Below are positions 21,596 to 32,599 of a DNA stretch of 64,000 nt, piece after piece. The DNA lies in assembly GCA_018623195.1 (NCBI GenBank), contig JAAZVY010000002.1:1-64000 (forward strand), read 5' to 3'. The notes below the pieces were generated by a model that was not told the origin of the DNA, did not search any database, and worked only from the letters and a program-made list of their open reading frames with translations. Source of the DNA: Flavobacteriaceae bacterium (GTDB lineage Bacteria > Bacteroidota > Bacteroidia > Flavobacteriales > Flavobacteriaceae). The translations under genes and the position numbers were made by a program. Positions within the stretch are counted from its first letter, which is position 1, and every line of letters begins with the position of its first letter.

Positions 21596-21636
21596 ACTTT
21601 CTTCAAGCCTAGCTTGAACGTTTAGTAAAAGACATG

Positions 21637-21663
21637 AAGAGGGGACATTAGTCCCCTCTTTTA
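21637..21663 (+). terminator. Rho-independent terminator after tRNA-Gln
   Basis: aagaggggacattagtcccctctttt hairpin. Confidence 0.8.
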
Positions 21664-21672
21664 TTAGGTAGT

Positions 21673-22137
21673 ATGGAATTTAAAGAACAGGTATTAACGC
21701 TTCTAAATCAAGCCTTTGAGAAAAGGCAAGATCTCTTTTTGATCGATTTTTCAATGGATGCCAAGAGCCACATTGAAATTATTATCGATGGGGACAAAGG
21801 GGTAAGTATTAGTGACTGTGTAGAGATTTCTAGAGCTGTCGAGCATCAATTAGATCGTGAAGTTCATGATTTCTCGTTGAGCGTTCAGTCTTCTGGGGCT
21901 ACTGCGCCACTTAAGATGGCACGTCAATATCCGCAGCATAAGGGTAGAACACTGAAGGTGAAATCTGAGGGTTCTGAATTTAAGGGTAAACTTATCGAGG
22001 TAACAGATAATGAAATTACCCTGGAATGGAGCGAAAGAGTCCCTAAAGAGATTGGTAAAGGAAAACAAACGGTGGTTCGAAAAGAAACCATTGCATATAA
22101 TACTATTGATCAAGCACAAATTGTGTTAACGTTTTAA
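21673..22137 (+). CDS. rimP: Ribosome maturation factor RimP
   Basis: HIEIIIDGDKGVSISDCVEISRAVEHQLD; adjacent to nusA-infB. Confidence 0.92.
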   Translation: MEFKEQVLTLLNQAFEKRQDLFLIDFSMDAKSHIEIIIDGDKGVSISDCVEISRAVEHQLDREVHDFSLSVQSSGATAPLKMARQYPQHKGRTLKVKSEGSEFKGKLIEVTDNEITLEWSERVPKEIGKGKQTVVRKETIAYNTIDQAQIVLTF

Positions 22138-22146
22138 TCGCTAATT

Positions 22147-23379
22147 ATGGAGAATTTAGCACTTATTGAGTCGTTTTCTGAATTCAAAGACGACAAGTTC
22201 ATCGACAGAGTAACCCTTATGGCTATTCTTGAAGAAGTGTTCAGAAATGCTTTAAAAAGAAAGTTTGGTTCGGATGATAACTTTGATATCATCATCAACC
22301 CTGATAAAGGAGATTTAGAGATTTGGAGAAATCGAATCGTAGTTGAGGATGATATGGTCGAGGATGAGAATGAACAAATTTCGTTGTCTGAAGCGCGTAA
22401 AATAGAGCCTGACTTTGAGGTAGGTGAGGACGTGTCTGAAGAGGTGAAGCTTATTGATCTTGGAAGACGTTCGATCTTAGCACTTCGCCAAAATCTAGTT
22501 GCTAGGATTCAAGAGCACGATAATACTACTATCTACAAACAATTCAAGGATCTTGAAGGTGAGATTTACACTGCTGAGGTGCACCATATTCGCCATAAAG
22601 CGGTCATCTTATTGGATGATGAAGGAAATGAGATCATTCTTCCGAAGGATCGTCAAATCCCTTCTGACTTCTTCAGAAAAGGGGATAATGTTCGAGGAAT
22701 TATCGAGAGTGTTGAGCTGAAAGGAGTAAAACCTGCAATTATTTTGTCTAGAACTTCACCGAAGTTCTTAGAGCAGCTCTTTCATCAAGAGATTCCCGAG
22801 GTTTTTGATGGTTTGATTACCATTAAAAAAGTAGTTCGTATCCCTGGAGAAAAGGCGAAAGTGGCAGTAGATTCTTATGACGATCGTATTGATCCAGTAG
22901 GTGCATGCGTTGGAATGAAAGGTTCTCGTATTCACGGTATTGTAAGAGAGCTAGGAAATGAAAATATCGATGTAATTAATTGGACTAATAATAAGCAACT
23001 GCTTGTCACACGTGCATTAAGCCCAGCCCGTGTAAGCTCGGTTAAGCTGAATGATGAAGATATGACTGCTCAGGTTTATCTGAAGCCTGAAGAGGTTTCT
23101 AAAGCGATTGGACGCAGTGGTCATAACATTAGGCTAGCTGGTCAACTTACCGGCTACGAAATCGACGTGTTTAGAGAAGGCGTTGAAGAAGATGTTGAGT
23201 TAACTGAATTCTCTGATGAAATCGATGCATGGATCATTCAAGAATTCAAGAAGATTGGTCTTGATACGGCTAGAAGTGTATTAGAATTAGATATTGAGGA
23301 TCTTATTAAACGCACCGACCTTGAAGAGGAGACTGTTCAAGAAGTTGTTAAAATACTAAAAGCAGAGTTTGAGGACTAA
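22147..23379 (+). CDS. nusA: Transcription termination/antitermination factor NusA
   Basis: S1/KH domains: DPVGACVGMKGSRIHGIVRELGNENIDVINW, KAIGRSGHNIRLAGQLTGYEIDV. Confidence 0.96.
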   Translation: MENLALIESFSEFKDDKFIDRVTLMAILEEVFRNALKRKFGSDDNFDIIINPDKGDLEIWRNRIVVEDDMVEDENEQISLSEARKIEPDFEVGEDVSEEVKLIDLGRRSILALRQNLVARIQEHDNTTIYKQFKDLEGEIYTAEVHHIRHKAVILLDDEGNEIILPKDRQIPSDFFRKGDNVRGIIESVELKGVKPAIILSRTSPKFLEQLFHQEIPEVFDGLITIKKVVRIPGEKAKVAVDSYDDRIDPVGACVGMKGSRIHGIVRELGNENIDVINWTNNKQLLVTRALSPARVSSVKLNDEDMTAQVYLKPEEVSKAIGRSGHNIRLAGQLTGYEIDVFREGVEEDVELTEFSDEIDAWIIQEFKKIGLDTARSVLELDIEDLIKRTDLEEETVQEVVKILKAEFED

Positions 23380-23427
23380 CCTCTTATATTTGTAAATCCG
23401 ACCCCTAAAAAGGTAATAGCATTATTT

Positions 23428-26100
23428 ATGTCTGAAGAAAAGACCATTAGAATTAATAAAGTACTCCGAGAACTTAATATTTCTCTCGATCGTGCTGTGG
23501 AGCATTTGAAGGAGAAGGGACATGAGATCGAAGCTCGTCCTACTACCAAAATTAGTACTGTGGAGTACCAAGTTTTGCTTGATGAGTTTCAGACGGATAT
23601 GTCTAAAAAAGTTGCTTCTATCGAGGTAGGGGAGGAGAAGAGAAAAGAAAAAGAAGCGCTACTTCAGCAAATTGAGAAAGAGCAGGAGGAGAAGAAGGCA
23701 ATCAAAGAAAAGGAGCCAACTGTTATTAGAGGAAAAGCTTCGCTATCTGGCCCTAAAACGGTAGGTAAGATTGATTTAAATCCGAAGGCAGAAGAGGTTA
23801 AAGAACCTGAGAAGGTTGAAGAAAAGGAAAAAGCATCCCTTGCAGAAGAGGTTAAAGAACCTGCAAAAGAAGAGCAACCGGTTGAGGTAAAAAAAGTTGC
23901 AGCTGCTGAAGCTCTCAAGGAAGCCCCTAAGAAAGAGGAGGTTAAAGAAGAAAAGCCTACTACAGAAGCAGAGGGTGATCAAATTAAAACCCAATACCAG
24001 ACTTTATCAGGTCCAAAGATCGTTGGTGCCAAGATTGATCTGACTCAGTTTGAAAAGAAAAAGAAGCCTGCTGAAGCTAATGCTGAAAATGATCGAAAGC
24101 GTAAGCGTAAGAGAATTGTTAGCGATAAGAATACGCACAAAGGGGGAAATAAAAAAGGAGGAAGAAATCAACCTCAAGTTCAACGTGCCGAACCTACTGA
24201 GGAAGAGGTTCAAAGACAGGTTCGCGAAACCTTAGAAAAGCTTCAAGGAAAGTCTTCTAAAGGGAAAGGGGCGCGTTATAGAAAAGAAAAGAGAGATCTT
24301 CACGAGCAACAAAGAGAGCGCGAACAAGAACAGCAAGAGCTTGAAAGCAAGGTGCTCAAAGTGACAGAGTTTGTTACGGTCAATGAAGTTGCTACTATGA
24401 TGGATGTGTCTTCAACCCAAGTGATTTCTGCATGTATGTCGTTAGGAATCATGGTTACCATGAATCAGAGATTAGATGCTGAAACCTTAACGATCGTTGC
24501 TGATGAATTTGGCTATCAGGTGGAGTTTATGCAAGCTGAGCTTGAAGAGACAGTCATAGAGGAAATTACAGATAGTGAAGATGATCTTCAGCCTAGAGCA
24601 CCAATTGTTACGGTAATGGGGCACGTAGATCATGGTAAAACCTCGTTACTTGACTATATCAGAAAAGAGAATGTAATCGCTGGTGAAAGTGGGGGAATTA
24701 CCCAACACATAGGTGCCTACGGTGTAACTCTTGAAAGCGGTCAGAAAATATCGTTTTTAGACACTCCTGGTCACGAAGCCTTTACGGCGATGCGTGCTAG
24801 AGGTGCACAGGTTACAGATATCGCAATTATCGTTGTTGCGGCAGATGATGATATTATGCCTCAGACGAAAGAAGCTATTGCTCACGCGCAAGCTGCTGGA
24901 GTGCCTATGGTATTTGCGATTAACAAAATAGATCGTCCAACCGCTAATCCGGATAAGATTAAAGAAGGCCTTGCTGCCATGAATCTCTTGGTAGAAGATT
25001 GGGGTGGTAAAATTCAATCTCATGATATCTCGGCTAAAACAGGTCAGGGGGTTAATGAACTTCTTGAAAAGGTTCTTTTAGAGGCTGAACTTTTAGAGTT
25101 GAAGGCTAATCCGAATCGCGAGGCTTCGGGTACAGTGGTCGAGGCTTTCCTTGACAAGGGTAGAGGTTATGTGTCCACTATTCTTGTACAAAATGGAACT
25201 CTTCGAATCGGAGATTATGTTTTAGCGGGAACTTCAAGTGGTAAAATACGCGCCATGCAAGATGAGCGTGGCAAGAACATTAAAGAGGCAGGTCCTGCTA
25301 CACCGATATCAATCCTAGGACTCGATGGAGCTCCCCAGGCTGGTGATCGTTTTAATGTGCTAATTGATGAGCGTGAAGCTAAGCAAATTGCTCAGAAGCG
25401 ATCTCAATTACAAAGAGAGCAGAGTGTTCGAGCTCAGCGTCAGCTTACTTTAGATGAGATTGGTAGACGTATTGCAGTTGGTGATTTCCAAGAACTTAAT
25501 ATTATCCTTAAAGGGGATGTAGATGGTTCAGTGGAGGCTTTAACTGATTCGTTCCAGAAACTTTCAACTGAGGAAATTCAAGTCAACATCATCCACAAAG
25601 GTGTTGGTGCGATTACCGAGTCTGATGTGTTACTTGCAAGTGCTTCATCAGCGGTAGTGATCGGATTTAACGTGCGACCTATGGCAAACGCCCGTACCGT
25701 TGCTGAGAAGGAAGAAGTTGACATCCGTACCTACTCAATTATCTACGATGCTATTGATGATATCAAGAAGGCAATGGAGGGTATGTTGAGTCCTGAAATG
25801 AAAGAAGAAGTTACCGGTACTGCAGAAATTCGTGAAACCTTTAAGATTTCTAAGATTGGAACCATTGCAGGCTGTATGGTTCTTTCAGGTAAAATCTTCA
25901 GAAATTCCAAGATTCGTATCATTCGTGATGGTGTTGTAACCTTCGATGGTGAACTCGCTTCGCTTAAACGATTCAAAGACGATGTTAAAGAAGTTTCAAA
26001 GGGTTATGATTGTGGACTTCAGGTCAAGAATTACAACGATATTAGAGTCGACGACCAGATAGAAGCTTACCAAGAAGTGGCGGTACAGAAAAAACTTTAA
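23428..26100 (+). CDS. infB: Translation initiation factor IF-2
   Basis: [50 protein letters not shown]. Confidence 0.97.
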   Translation: MSEEKTIRINKVLRELNISLDRAVEHLKEKGHEIEARPTTKISTVEYQVLLDEFQTDMSKKVASIEVGEEKRKEKEALLQQIEKEQEEKKAIKEKEPTVIRGKASLSGPKTVGKIDLNPKAEEVKEPEKVEEKEKASLAEEVKEPAKEEQPVEVKKVAAAEALKEAPKKEEVKEEKPTTEAEGDQIKTQYQTLSGPKIVGAKIDLTQFEKKKKPAEANAENDRKRKRKRIVSDKNTHKGGNKKGGRNQPQVQRAEPTEEEVQRQVRETLEKLQGKSSKGKGARYRKEKRDLHEQQREREQEQQELESKVLKVTEFVTVNEVATMMDVSSTQVISACMSLGIMVTMNQRLDAETLTIVADEFGYQVEFMQAELEETVIEEITDSEDDLQPRAPIVTVMGHVDHGKTSLLDYIRKENVIAGESGGITQHIGAYGVTLESGQKISFLDTPGHEAFTAMRARGAQVTDIAIIVVAADDDIMPQTKEAIAHAQAAGVPMVFAINKIDRPTANPDKIKEGLAAMNLLVEDWGGKIQSHDISAKTGQGVNELLEKVLLEAELLELKANPNREASGTVVEAFLDKGRGYVSTILVQNGTLRIGDYVLAGTSSGKIRAMQDERGKNIKEAGPATPISILGLDGAPQAGDRFNVLIDEREAKQIAQKRSQLQREQSVRAQRQLTLDEIGRRIAVGDFQELNIILKGDVDGSVEALTDSFQKLSTEEIQVNIIHKGVGAITESDVLLASASSAVVIGFNVRPMANARTVAEKEEVDIRTYSIIYDAIDDIKKAMEGMLSPEMKEEVTGTAEIRETFKISKIGTIAGCMVLSGKIFRNSKIRIIRDGVVTFDGELASLKRFKDDVKEVSKGYDCGLQVKNYNDIRVDDQIEAYQEVAVQKKL

Positions 26101-26504
26101 TTGTTTTTTCCGGGTTCTAGAATCATGATCCCTCTAAAAAAAGGACGAAGCCTCTTAGAGGCTTTTTCTGTTTCTAGACGTGTTCTAAAGTGCTCTAAGC
26201 GAAGACGATAGGTAGGCGAATTAAAAGACAGTTTCAGAGGGTGTTTTTGATGAAAAATCGTATCCTCAGCAAATAGAGTGTTGTAGCGTTCTTTTAAATT
26301 CTCCATCTCGGTAAGTGAGCCGAAACCTAATTGAATTTGGTAGTCACCCTTCTCAACCTTCATTAGTCTATAAATATCACTCAATTGTGAGATGCTGACT
26401 TCTGTGAATGGAACAGAGTCTAAACTTAATTCTTTCACTTGGGAATAACTGATCGAAGTCATTAAAAGACTAGTAATAAGACAGTTAAATATTTTATTTT
26501 TCAT
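26097..26504 (-). CDS. SPOR-domain-like secreted protein
   Basis: Signal peptide ([22 protein letters not shown]), then [24 protein letters not shown]...[22 protein letters not shown], a SPOR-like repeat pattern. Confidence 0.7.
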   Translation of the reverse strand: MKNKIFNCLITSLLMTSISYSQVKELSLDSVPFTEVSISQLSDIYRLMKVEKGDYQIQLGFGSLTEMENLKERYNTLFAEDTIFHQKHPLKLSFNSPTYRLRLEHFRTRLETEKASKRLRPFFRGIMILEPGKNN

Positions 26505-26699
26505 TGCTTAATTGCTGTTTGCTCTGTTGCCTTCGCAAGGTAATCAATTCCTTTAGGACAAAAATATTATTTAGAACGATTACAAATTACAAGAACCTCA
26601 AACTTAACTTTTTTAATACCCCCTTCAGTATTATTTTTGTGGCAATTTGAGATGATTATGCCGTTGTAGAATGCGGTTATTTTTGCATAATTAAGCTAT

Positions 26700-28013
26700 A
26701 TGAAAGGATTTCCTAACCTCCTAAAACAAGCTCTTTTCTCATTAGTGCTTGTTGTTAGTGCTACTTCTCTCTCTTTTGGGCAAGATGGTGGTGACCCGGC
26801 CAAGGGTAAACAATTGTTCAATCAAAATTGTGCTGCTTGTCACGCGCTAAACCGTAAAATGACAGGTCCTGCTTTAGCAAACGTTGAATCGCGATTGGCT
26901 GAAGATGAAGGTCTTGATCGTGATTGGTTGTATGCGTGGATTAAAAACAGTTCTGGGGTTATTAATTCTGGAGACGATTACGCCAATCGTATTTATAACG
27001 AGTACAATAAAGCGGCAATGACTGCTTTCCCCACCTTATCGAATGAGGATATAGATAATATTTTAGCATACACGGCAGCTCCTCCACCCGCTCCCGTTGT
27101 TCCTGCTGCTACCGCTACTGCAGCAGCTGCTTCTTCTGAAGGAAATGGTGCAAATAGTGATTTAGTTCTTGCGGTTCTATCCTTTGTTTTACTTGTTCTA
27201 GTAGCAATGCTTGTTTTAGTTAATCGAACACTACGTCAAATTGCGGTTGCTAATGGTATTGATGTTGAAAAGGAAAAAGTGCAACGTTTACCGCTATGGA
27301 AGGCTTTTGCGCAAAATCAATTTTTAGTATTTGTTTCGGTTGTAATTCTCCTTTTAAGTAGTGCCTATTTTGCTTATGCATATATGATGCAGGTAGGTAT
27401 CGATCAAGGATATGCTCCAGTTCAACCCATCCATTATTCACATAAGATTCACGCTGGAGATAATAAAATTGAATGTACTTACTGCCACAGTTCTGCTAGA
27501 GTTTCTAAGCATTCGGGAATTCCTTCGTTAAACGTTTGTATGAATTGTCACAAGTCGATCTATGAGTACACGGGTAATCCTGAAGGTCCTTCTGCTGAAG
27601 ATCTAGCAAATGGTTACACGAATGAATTCTATACTGGTGAAATTAAGAAGCTGTACAAGGCCGTAGGTTGGGACGAAGAAAATCAACGTTACACCGGAGA
27701 GAGCTATCCTGTAGAATGGGTTCGTATTCACAATCTCCCAGACTTTGTTTACTTCAACCACTCTCAGCACTACAGTGTTGCTGGTGTTGAATGTCAAACT
27801 TGTCACGGTCCAGTTGAAGAAATGGAAGTAATGTATCAATATGCACCGCTGACTATGGGATGGTGTATCAATTGTCACCGTGAAACTAACGTTCAACTTA
27901 CTTCGAATCCTTATTACGAAAAGATTCACGAAGAATTGTCTAAAAAATATGGGGTCGATGAGCTAACTGCAGCTCAAATGGGTGGCCTTGAATGTGGTAA
28001 GTGCCACTATTAA
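26700..28013 (+). CDS. actA: Alternative Complex III subunit ActA, multiheme cytochrome c with additional N-terminal monoheme domain
   Basis: Six CxxCH motifs (CAACH, CTYCH, CMNCH, CQTCH, CINCH, CGKCH); first gene of a syntenic ACIII operon. Confidence 0.92.
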   Translation: MKGFPNLLKQALFSLVLVVSATSLSFGQDGGDPAKGKQLFNQNCAACHALNRKMTGPALANVESRLAEDEGLDRDWLYAWIKNSSGVINSGDDYANRIYNEYNKAAMTAFPTLSNEDIDNILAYTAAPPPAPVVPAATATAAAASSEGNGANSDLVLAVLSFVLLVLVAMLVLVNRTLRQIAVANGIDVEKEKVQRLPLWKAFAQNQFLVFVSVVILLLSSAYFAYAYMMQVGIDQGYAPVQPIHYSHKIHAGDNKIECTYCHSSARVSKHSGIPSLNVCMNCHKSIYEYTGNPEGPSAEDLANGYTNEFYTGEIKKLYKAVGWDEENQRYTGESYPVEWVRIHNLPDFVYFNHSQHYSVAGVECQTCHGPVEEMEVMYQYAPLTMGWCINCHRETNVQLTSNPYYEKIHEELSKKYGVDELTAAQMGGLECGKCHY

Positions 28014-28032
28014 TCTGGAATTCTACAATATT

Positions 28033-31000
28033 ATGGCATCACATAAACAATATTGGAAAAGTGAAGCGGAGCTTACAAACGACCCGGTGGTTGAACAATT
28101 AGCTCAAAACGAATTCACCGAAACCTTACCTGTAAATGATTTCTTTGAACAAGAATCATCATTAAAAGATTCTCAATCGTCACGTAGAGATTTTCTTAAG
28201 TTCTTAGGTTTTAGTACTGCAGCTGCAACACTTGCGGCGTGCGAAGGGCCTGTTAAGAAATCCATTCCTTACGTGATTCAACCAGACGAAATCGTTCCAG
28301 GAGTTGCGAATTATTACGCAACAACGATAGCAGATGGTTATGACTTTGCAAGTGTCTTGGTAAAGACTCGCGAAGGTCGTCCTATTAAGATTGAGAATAA
28401 TGATCGTGCCACTCTTTTCGGAGGGGCTAATGCTCGTGTTCAAGCCTCTGTACTAAACCTTTACGATAAGAATAGATTACAAGGCCCTGAGGCTTCTGGA
28501 TCTGTAATTTCTTGGAGTGATTTGGATGCAGCTGTCATTGCGAGATTAGAAAGTGCTAAGAACTCTGGAAAAAAAGTTTTTGTTCTTTCTGGTACTAAGG
28601 CTAGTCCTTCATACTCAAAAGCTATTGAAGCTTTAAAAGCTAAGTATCCGAATGTTGAGTACCATACCTATGATGCTATTTCATCCGCTTCTGCTCTAGA
28701 TGCTTTTGAAGAGGCCTATGGCGAAAGAGCCCTGGCTGACTATAACCTTTCTTCTGCGGATATCATCGTATCGTTCGATGCTGATTTCTTGGGTGATTGG
28801 CAAGGTGGTGGTTATTCTAAAGGATATGCAAAAAATCGCGTACCGCATCACGGACACATGTCGCATCATGTACAACTAGAGTCGAACATGACTTTAAGTG
28901 GGGCTAACGCTGATAAACGTATACCTCTCACAACGGTAGAGCAAAAGAGAGCACTTGCTGCATTATATAATGCGCTTAAAGGAGTTTCAGCGTCAGAATC
29001 AACTACATCGATTTCTGGTCATGTTAACGCAATGGCTCAAAAGCTTAAAACTGCAGGTTCTAAAGCGGTTGTTCTTTGCGGTATTGATGATAAGGACGCA
29101 CAACTGATCACGCTAGCTATTAATGAATTGCTGAAAAGTGATGCTTTTGATGTTGCCGAGCCAAAATACGTTCGTTCAGCTTCGGCTTCGGTTCTTGAAG
29201 ATATAATTGCTGCCGCTAATAAAAATGAAGTTGCAGCTATCTTAATCGATGGGGTTAACCCACTATACAGTGCTCCTAATGCAGAAGCTTTTTCTTCTGC
29301 CTTGTCGCAAATCGGTTTTTCTGTAACCTCTTCTTTCTCATTAACTGAAACTGCAGCGGCCTCTACTTTTGTTGCATCTGCTTCTCATTTCCTTGAATCA
29401 TGGGGTGATGTTGAGATTAAGAAAGGTCATTATGGAATTACTCAGCCGGTGATTCGAAATCTTTTTGACACTCGTCAATTTGAACAATCATTGCTAGTTT
29501 GGGCAGGAGTTTCTGAAACCTACCATGATTTCATTCAAAAGAATTGGAGAAGTACTGTTTTAAAAGGTAGTTCATGGAGTCAAGCGGTTCAAGATGGAGT
29601 TTTCTACAGCTCTTCTAAAGGATCTCGTAACTTCGGAATTAGCGAAGGTGATTTACAATTGTCTTCGAATAAACTTTCTAATTCATCATCAAATGGTGTT
29701 GAATTAGTTCTTTATGCAAAAACCGGAATGGGTGACGGTCAAATGGCAAACAATCCTTGGTTGCAAGAATTCCCAGATCCTATTTCAAGAGCATCATGGG
29801 ATAATTACCTGACGATCTCTAAGGCTGATGCATTAGCCTACGGTTTTGAAAATATAAATGTTGCTAACGGTGGTCTTGATGGTAGTTATGCTACGCTAAA
29901 GGTTGGTGATGTAACTTTAAATAGAGTTCCTGTTCTTATTCAACCAGGTCAAGCTAAAGGCACGGTTGGTTTAGCACTAGGTTACGGCCGTAAATCGGGT
30001 ATTCAAGAAGAAATGCAAACCGGAGTGAATGCTTACTCACTGTACCTTGGTCAATCTAAAGTACAATCGGTTACCATAGAAAAGGAACGCGGAATGCACG
30101 AATTTGCATGCGTACAGCTGCATAAAACTCTAATGGGCCGTGGTGATATCATCAAAGAAACTACCCTAGAGGATTTTATTAGCAAGCCTTCAGAAGAATG
30201 GAATCCAACTCCAATGGTGTCTTTAGATCACCAAGAAGTTCCAGCTACCTCTGTAGACCTTTGGGAATCATTCGATCGTACCGTAGGTCATCATTTTAAT
30301 CTGTCGATTGATCTAAATGCATGTACAGGATGTGGTGCTTGTGTTATTGCATGTCACGCCGAAAATAATGTACCCGTTGTTGGTAAACATGAAATTAGAG
30401 TATCAAGAGATATGCACTGGTTGCGTATTGATAGATATTATTCTTCAGAGGAAACTTTTGCTCAGGATACTGAGAAGAAAGAGAATCTAGATGGTTTATT
30501 CGGTGATAACGGTAGTCTAAGTGGATTTGGGTCTATGGAAGATCCTTCAGAAAATCCTCAAGTAGCCTTCCAGCCAGTAATGTGTCAGCACTGTAATCAT
30601 GCCCCTTGTGAGACCGTATGTCCTGTTGCTGCTACTTCGCACTCGCGTCAAGGTCAAAACCATATGGCATACAACCGTTGTATTGGTACAAGATATTGTG
30701 CGAATAACTGTCCTTATAAAGTTCGCCGCTTTAACTGGTTCTTATACAACCAAAATGATGAATTTGATTTCCACATGAACAATGACCTTGGTCGTATGGT
30801 TCTAAACCCAGATGTGAATGTTCGTTCTAGAGGGGTGATGGAAAAATGCTCAATGTGTATCCAACGTACCCAGAAAACTATTCTGGATGCTAAAGCTGAA
30901 GGACGCTCAATTAAGGATGGTGAATTCCAGACGGCTTGTTCTGCGGCTTGTGATACAGGGGCTTTAGTGTTTGGTGATATTAACGACAAAGAAAGTCGTG

Positions 31001-31107
31001 TTGCTGAACTTAAAGAAAGTGAGCGCATGTACCATCTATTAGAGCATGTAGGTACTCAGCCTAATGTGTTCTACCATGTCAAAGTAAGAAATACCGAAAA
31101 GGCCTAA
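28033..31107 (+). CDS. actB: Alternative Complex III subunit ActB (molybdopterin-oxidoreductase-like/Fe-S, Tat signal)
   Basis: SSRRDFLKFLGFSTAAATLAAC twin-Arg motif and Fe-S cysteine clusters (CTGCGACVIACH, CQHCNHAPCETVCP, CIGTRYCANNCPY). ATG at 28033 preferred over 27982, which overlaps actA. Confidence 0.95.
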   Translation: MASHKQYWKSEAELTNDPVVEQLAQNEFTETLPVNDFFEQESSLKDSQSSRRDFLKFLGFSTAAATLAACEGPVKKSIPYVIQPDEIVPGVANYYATTIADGYDFASVLVKTREGRPIKIENNDRATLFGGANARVQASVLNLYDKNRLQGPEASGSVISWSDLDAAVIARLESAKNSGKKVFVLSGTKASPSYSKAIEALKAKYPNVEYHTYDAISSASALDAFEEAYGERALADYNLSSADIIVSFDADFLGDWQGGGYSKGYAKNRVPHHGHMSHHVQLESNMTLSGANADKRIPLTTVEQKRALAALYNALKGVSASESTTSISGHVNAMAQKLKTAGSKAVVLCGIDDKDAQLITLAINELLKSDAFDVAEPKYVRSASASVLEDIIAAANKNEVAAILIDGVNPLYSAPNAEAFSSALSQIGFSVTSSFSLTETAAASTFVASASHFLESWGDVEIKKGHYGITQPVIRNLFDTRQFEQSLLVWAGVSETYHDFIQKNWRSTVLKGSSWSQAVQDGVFYSSSKGSRNFGISEGDLQLSSNKLSNSSSNGVELVLYAKTGMGDGQMANNPWLQEFPDPISRASWDNYLTISKADALAYGFENINVANGGLDGSYATLKVGDVTLNRVPVLIQPGQAKGTVGLALGYGRKSGIQEEMQTGVNAYSLYLGQSKVQSVTIEKERGMHEFACVQLHKTLMGRGDIIKETTLEDFISKPSEEWNPTPMVSLDHQEVPATSVDLWESFDRTVGHHFNLSIDLNACTGCGACVIACHAENNVPVVGKHEIRVSRDMHWLRIDRYYSSEETFAQDTEKKENLDGLFGDNGSLSGFGSMEDPSENPQVAFQPVMCQHCNHAPCETVCPVAATSHSRQGQNHMAYNRCIGTRYCANNCPYKVRRFNWFLYNQNDEFDFHMNNDLGRMVLNPDVNVRSRGVMEKCSMCIQRTQKTILDAKAEGRSIKDGEFQTACSAACDTGALVFGDINDKESRVAELKESERMYHLLEHVGTQPNVFYHVKVRNTEKA

Positions 31108-31128
31108 TCATTAATAATACAATCTATT

Positions 31129-32598
31129 ATGGCATCGCATTATGAAGCTCCGATACGTAAACCGCTAGTAACTGGCTCAAAGAGTTACAGCGATGTATCG
31201 AATGATATTGCTCGACCTGTTGAGGGAAAGGCAAATAAACAATGGTGGATCGTTTTCTCCATTGCACTTGTAGCCTTTTTATGGGGTTTAGGATCGATTA
31301 TTTACACCGTCGCCACTGGTATCGGTGTTTGGGGTCTAAACAAGACAGTAAACTGGGCTTGGGATATCACCAACTTCGTTTGGTGGGTAGGTATTGGTCA
31401 CGCGGGTACGCTTATTTCTGCGGTACTTCTCCTATTTAGACAGAAGTGGCGTATGGCAATTAACCGTTCTGCCGAAGCGATGACTATTTTCTCGGTAGTT
31501 CAGGCTGGTTTATTCCCAATTATTCACATGGGTAGACCTTGGTTAGCTTTCTGGGTACTGCCAATTCCTAACCAATACGGATCATTATGGGTGAACTTTA
31601 ATTCACCTCTATTATGGGACGTATTTGCGATTTCAACGTATTTATCGGTTTCTCTTGTATTCTGGTGGACAGGATTACTTCCTGACTTCGCAATGATTCG
31701 AGACCGTGCCGTTCGTCCATTCCAAAAGAAAATCTACAGTCTTTTAAGTTTCGGATGGACAGGTAGAGCTAAAGATTGGCAGCGATTTGAAGAGGTTTCA
31801 TTAGTACTTGCAGGTCTTGCAACTCCACTAGTATTATCGGTACACACGATTGTATCGTTTGACTTCGCTACCTCGGTAATTCCTGGATGGCATACCACCA
31901 TTTTCCCACCTTACTTCGTTGCAGGTGCGATTTTCTCTGGTTTTGCAATGGTAAATACGCTACTGATCATCATGCGAAAAGTAGTAGGTTTTGAGGACTA
32001 TATCACGCTTCAACATATCGAACTGATGAACATTGTAATCATGATTACAGGTTCGATTGTTGGTTGTGCTTATATCACAGAGCTTTTCATTGCTTGGTAT
32101 TCGGGAGTAGAGTATGAGCAATACGCCTTCTTAAATCGTGCCACAGGACCTTACGCTTGGGCTTATTGGTCAATGATGACTTGTAATGTGTTCTCTCCAC
32201 AGTTCATGTGGTTCAAAAAATTAAGAACGAGTATTATGTTCTCCTTCTTTATTTCGATTGTGGTAAACATAGGTATGTGGTTTGAGCGTTTCGTGATTAT
32301 CGTTACTTCTCTTCATCGCGATTACCTTCCATCTTCATGGACGATGTTCTCACCAACCTTTGTAGATATTGGAATCTTCATTGGAACGATTGGTTTCTTC
32401 TTTGTCCTATTCCTTTTATACTCAAGAACTTTCCCAGTAATTGCACAGGCAGAGGTTAAGTCTATCTTGAAGTCTTCTGCAGACAACTACAAGGCACTTC
32501 GAGCTGAAGGGAAGCCTTTATATGAAATGCCTCCTAGAGGTAAAGTAACCACTTACGAAGTGGAAGAATCTAACACTAACTCAACCACCGATCACTAA
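31129..32598 (+). CDS. actC: Alternative Complex III subunit ActC (NrfD/PsrC-like)
   Basis: Polytopic NrfD-like protein (NFVWWVGIGHAGTLISAVLLLFRQKWR) in ACIII order. Confidence 0.95.
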   Translation: MASHYEAPIRKPLVTGSKSYSDVSNDIARPVEGKANKQWWIVFSIALVAFLWGLGSIIYTVATGIGVWGLNKTVNWAWDITNFVWWVGIGHAGTLISAVLLLFRQKWRMAINRSAEAMTIFSVVQAGLFPIIHMGRPWLAFWVLPIPNQYGSLWVNFNSPLLWDVFAISTYLSVSLVFWWTGLLPDFAMIRDRAVRPFQKKIYSLLSFGWTGRAKDWQRFEEVSLVLAGLATPLVLSVHTIVSFDFATSVIPGWHTTIFPPYFVAGAIFSGFAMVNTLLIIMRKVVGFEDYITLQHIELMNIVIMITGSIVGCAYITELFIAWYSGVEYEQYAFLNRATGPYAWAYWSMMTCNVFSPQFMWFKKLRTSIMFSFFISIVVNIGMWFERFVIIVTSLHRDYLPSSWTMFSPTFVDIGIFIGTIGFFFVLFLLYSRTFPVIAQAEVKSILKSSADNYKALRAEGKPLYEMPPRGKVTTYEVEESNTNSTTDH

Positions 32599-32599
32599 T

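Noticed and set aside
26632-26685. Two TATTTTTG elements (26632-26639 and 26678-26685) upstream of actA as tandem promoters
   Set aside because: No TTTG at 18-20 nt upstream of either; too weak in AT-rich DNA to call, although tandem use is possible.
27982-28032. ORF-track start of ActB at 27982
   Set aside because: It would overlap the actA 3' end by 32 nt; the ATG at 28033 gives a sensible N-terminus.
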